Assembly (NCBI GenBank): GCA_002404055.1
Contig: DHIZ01000277.1
Coordinates: 8,394-37,600, forward strand
DNA: 29,207 nt
Direction of reading: 5' to 3'
Source: Chloroflexi bacterium UBA4733
GTDB taxonomy: Bacteria > Chloroflexota > UBA4733
In this document: positions 23,941 through 29,207 of the stretch, piece by piece
How the letters are laid out: every line of letters starts with the position of its first letter
Numbering within the stretch: position 1 is the first letter of the stretch
Made by a program: the position numbers and the translations under genes
Notes under the pieces: model-generated
What the model was told of the DNA's origin: nothing
Seen by the model: only the letters and a program-made list of their open reading frames with translations
Databases searched by the model: none

Positions 23941-24600
23941 ATGGAGCCTGCAGGATCATTCGACGCTGTAGTCCTGGCCGGCGGTAGGAGTTCACGGCTT
24001 GGCTTCGACAAGGCGCTCCTGCGAATCAACGGCGAGCCTCTGGTGCAGTGGCTTCCCAGCCAGCTTGCTGGCATGTTCGGGTCAGTGGCTATAGTCGTTG
24101 ATCGACCGAAGCGCTACGATGTTACCTTTCCGCAGTTGCTGGATACCTGGCCCGACGCTGGTCCCCTAGCAGGTATCGCAGCCGGGCTGCAAGCGTCGGC
24201 CGCACCTGCCCTGTTCGTCTGCGGCTGCGACATGCCGCTGTTGCAACCGGCCCTACTTCAGCGACTGTGTTCGGCCCTGGAAGACTATGACCTGGCCATT
24301 CCCGAACGTGCCGGTCGGCTGGAACCGCTCTGCGCCGTCTACGCTGCGTCGTGCTTGCCAGTCATTCAACAACTACTTCGCGACCGCCGGCTGCGCGCCA
24401 ACGGTGTGGCCGAGATAGTGCGAACTCGGACCCTAACGGAAATGGAGTGGCGTGACCTCGATCCAGAGGGTGATTCGTTTCTGAGCATTAATGCACCGAG
24501 CGACCTGTTGCGCCTTCAGGCACGAGCAGCGACCTACGGACTGACGCTTGAGCGTCGGGTGAGCGGACATAGCGACATCGCTGGTAGCACGAGTCGCTGA
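23941..24600 (+). CDS. mobA: Molybdenum cofactor guanylyltransferase MobA
   Basis: 219 aa. Transfers GMP from GTP to molybdopterin to form the bis-MGD precursor. The signature LAGGRSSRLGFDKALLRING has the Gly-rich loop and the conserved Lys. PDAGPLAGIAAGL, VCGCDMPLL with the metal Asp, EPLCAVY and the late SINAPSDL fit the MobA family. ATG 23941 is chosen because GGTAGG lies 9 nt upstream and the protein then starts close to the signature; the in-frame ATG at 23887 would overlap the previous gene. No other molybdenum cofactor genes are in the window, so the assignment rests on motifs. A related nucleotidyltransferase with another substrate remains possible. Confidence 0.85.
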   Translation: MEPAGSFDAVVLAGGRSSRLGFDKALLRINGEPLVQWLPSQLAGMFGSVAIVVDRPKRYDVTFPQLLDTWPDAGPLAGIAAGLQASAAPALFVCGCDMPLLQPALLQRLCSALEDYDLAIPERAGRLEPLCAVYAASCLPVIQQLLRDRRLRANGVAEIVRTRTLTEMEWRDLDPEGDSFLSINAPSDLLRLQARAATYGLTLERRVSGHSDIAGSTSR

Positions 24601-24697
24601 CCCGCATGCACAATCCGGGCGACCGTCGTTGGCGCTCGGGCCAGTGGCGTGCTACATCTGCATCATCGGGACGAAAGAAGCCAGAGAGGAACACGCC

Positions 24698-24838
24698 ATG
24701 GTCACCTGTGAGAGTTGCGGCAGCACCGGTTACCCCCAATACGCCGAAAGCACAGTGCGCTGCCGGGGCTGCGGCGGGCGAGTGCGCCCCGCGACGCCGG
24801 AAGAGGTGCGGCGAGATGCACCGGCGGACCGGCCGTAG
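24698..24838 (+). CDS. Small zinc-ribbon protein
   Basis: 46 aa beginning MVTCESCGSTG. Two CxxC pairs (CESC and CRGC) separated by 15 residues suggest one zinc ribbon, followed by a short Arg/Pro-rich tail. GAGAGGA (24684-24690) lies 7 nt before ATG 24698, which supports translation. I do not recognise a specific family. Nucleic acid or protein binding is only a guess. It follows mobA by 97 bp and is convergent with rpoC. Confidence 0.65.
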   Translation: MVTCESCGSTGYPQYAESTVRCRGCGGRVRPATPEEVRRDAPADRP

Positions 24839-24849
24839 ACAGATAGCAA

Positions 24850-24886
24850 AGGAGGGGGGGCAGGCGCGACGCGCCTGCCCCCTCCT
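24850..24886. terminator. Strong bidirectional terminator hairpin
   Basis: GCAGGCGC (24860-24867) pairs with GCGCCTGC (24871-24878) around a 3-nt loop. The stem extends through the G-run and C-run and closes with AGGA/TCCT after a 2-nt bulge. It sits between the zinc-ribbon gene and rpoC, which converge. On the rpoC side a short TTT follows; on the other side there is no T-tract. Confidence 0.7.
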
Positions 24887-24899
24887 GCTGTGAATCCCC

Positions 24900-29207
<4,308 letters not shown>

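Overview
The window is GC-rich bacterial chromosome, densely packed with housekeeping genes. It looks like a member of the Chloroflexota, perhaps near Thermomicrobia/Sphaerobacter. That placement is an inference. It rests on the high GC, an archaeal-type phosphoglycerate mutase, a large coiled-coil insertion in RpoC with no trigger-loop insertion, a D-Ala-D-Ala peptidoglycan module, and a Tad-type pilus cluster with a receiver-CpaE fusion. I see no rRNA, tRNA, CRISPR array, transposase, integrase or phage gene.

Layout: recG (+) opens the window with an unusually long N-terminal extension. It converges, across a 57-bp perfect inverted repeat pair, on a minus-strand operon apgM > rbsK-like kinase > YbhN/LPG-synthase-type membrane protein. 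dnaG (-) follows, divergent from an S41 protease (+) whose catalytic Lys position holds Thr. The protease converges on a long minus-strand run, transcribed from high to low coordinates: cpaE-like (receiver + deviant-Walker ATPase) > yhcH-like > alr > murF > ddl > a membrane glycosyltransferase fused to an NHL propeller. Alr, Ddl and MurF are the consecutive enzymes that make D-Ala, D-Ala-D-Ala and the UDP-MurNAc-pentapeptide.

A single tadE-like gene (+) lies between cpaE and the pair tadB > tadC (-), so this is a partial Tad secretion/pilus locus without a visible cpaF ATPase. Just upstream of tadB is a Uma2-type nuclease (+) that appears to lack its N-terminal half; tadB also seems to lack its first membrane segment, so the point between them looks like a rearrangement junction. 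A carboxypeptidase Taq (M32) gene (-), a sugar-phosphate-type nucleotidyltransferase plus mobA (+), and a 46-residue zinc-ribbon protein (+) follow. The window ends inside rpoC (-), whose N-terminal part lies beyond the right edge, after a strong hairpin between the convergent zinc-ribbon and rpoC genes.

Most of the window is ordinary core genome. The items most worth a second look are the S41 protease without its catalytic Lys, the tadB/Uma2 junction, the tadE start region (a C5 run where one extra base would restore a classical leader), the inverted repeat pair after recG, and the glycosyltransferase-NHL fusion.
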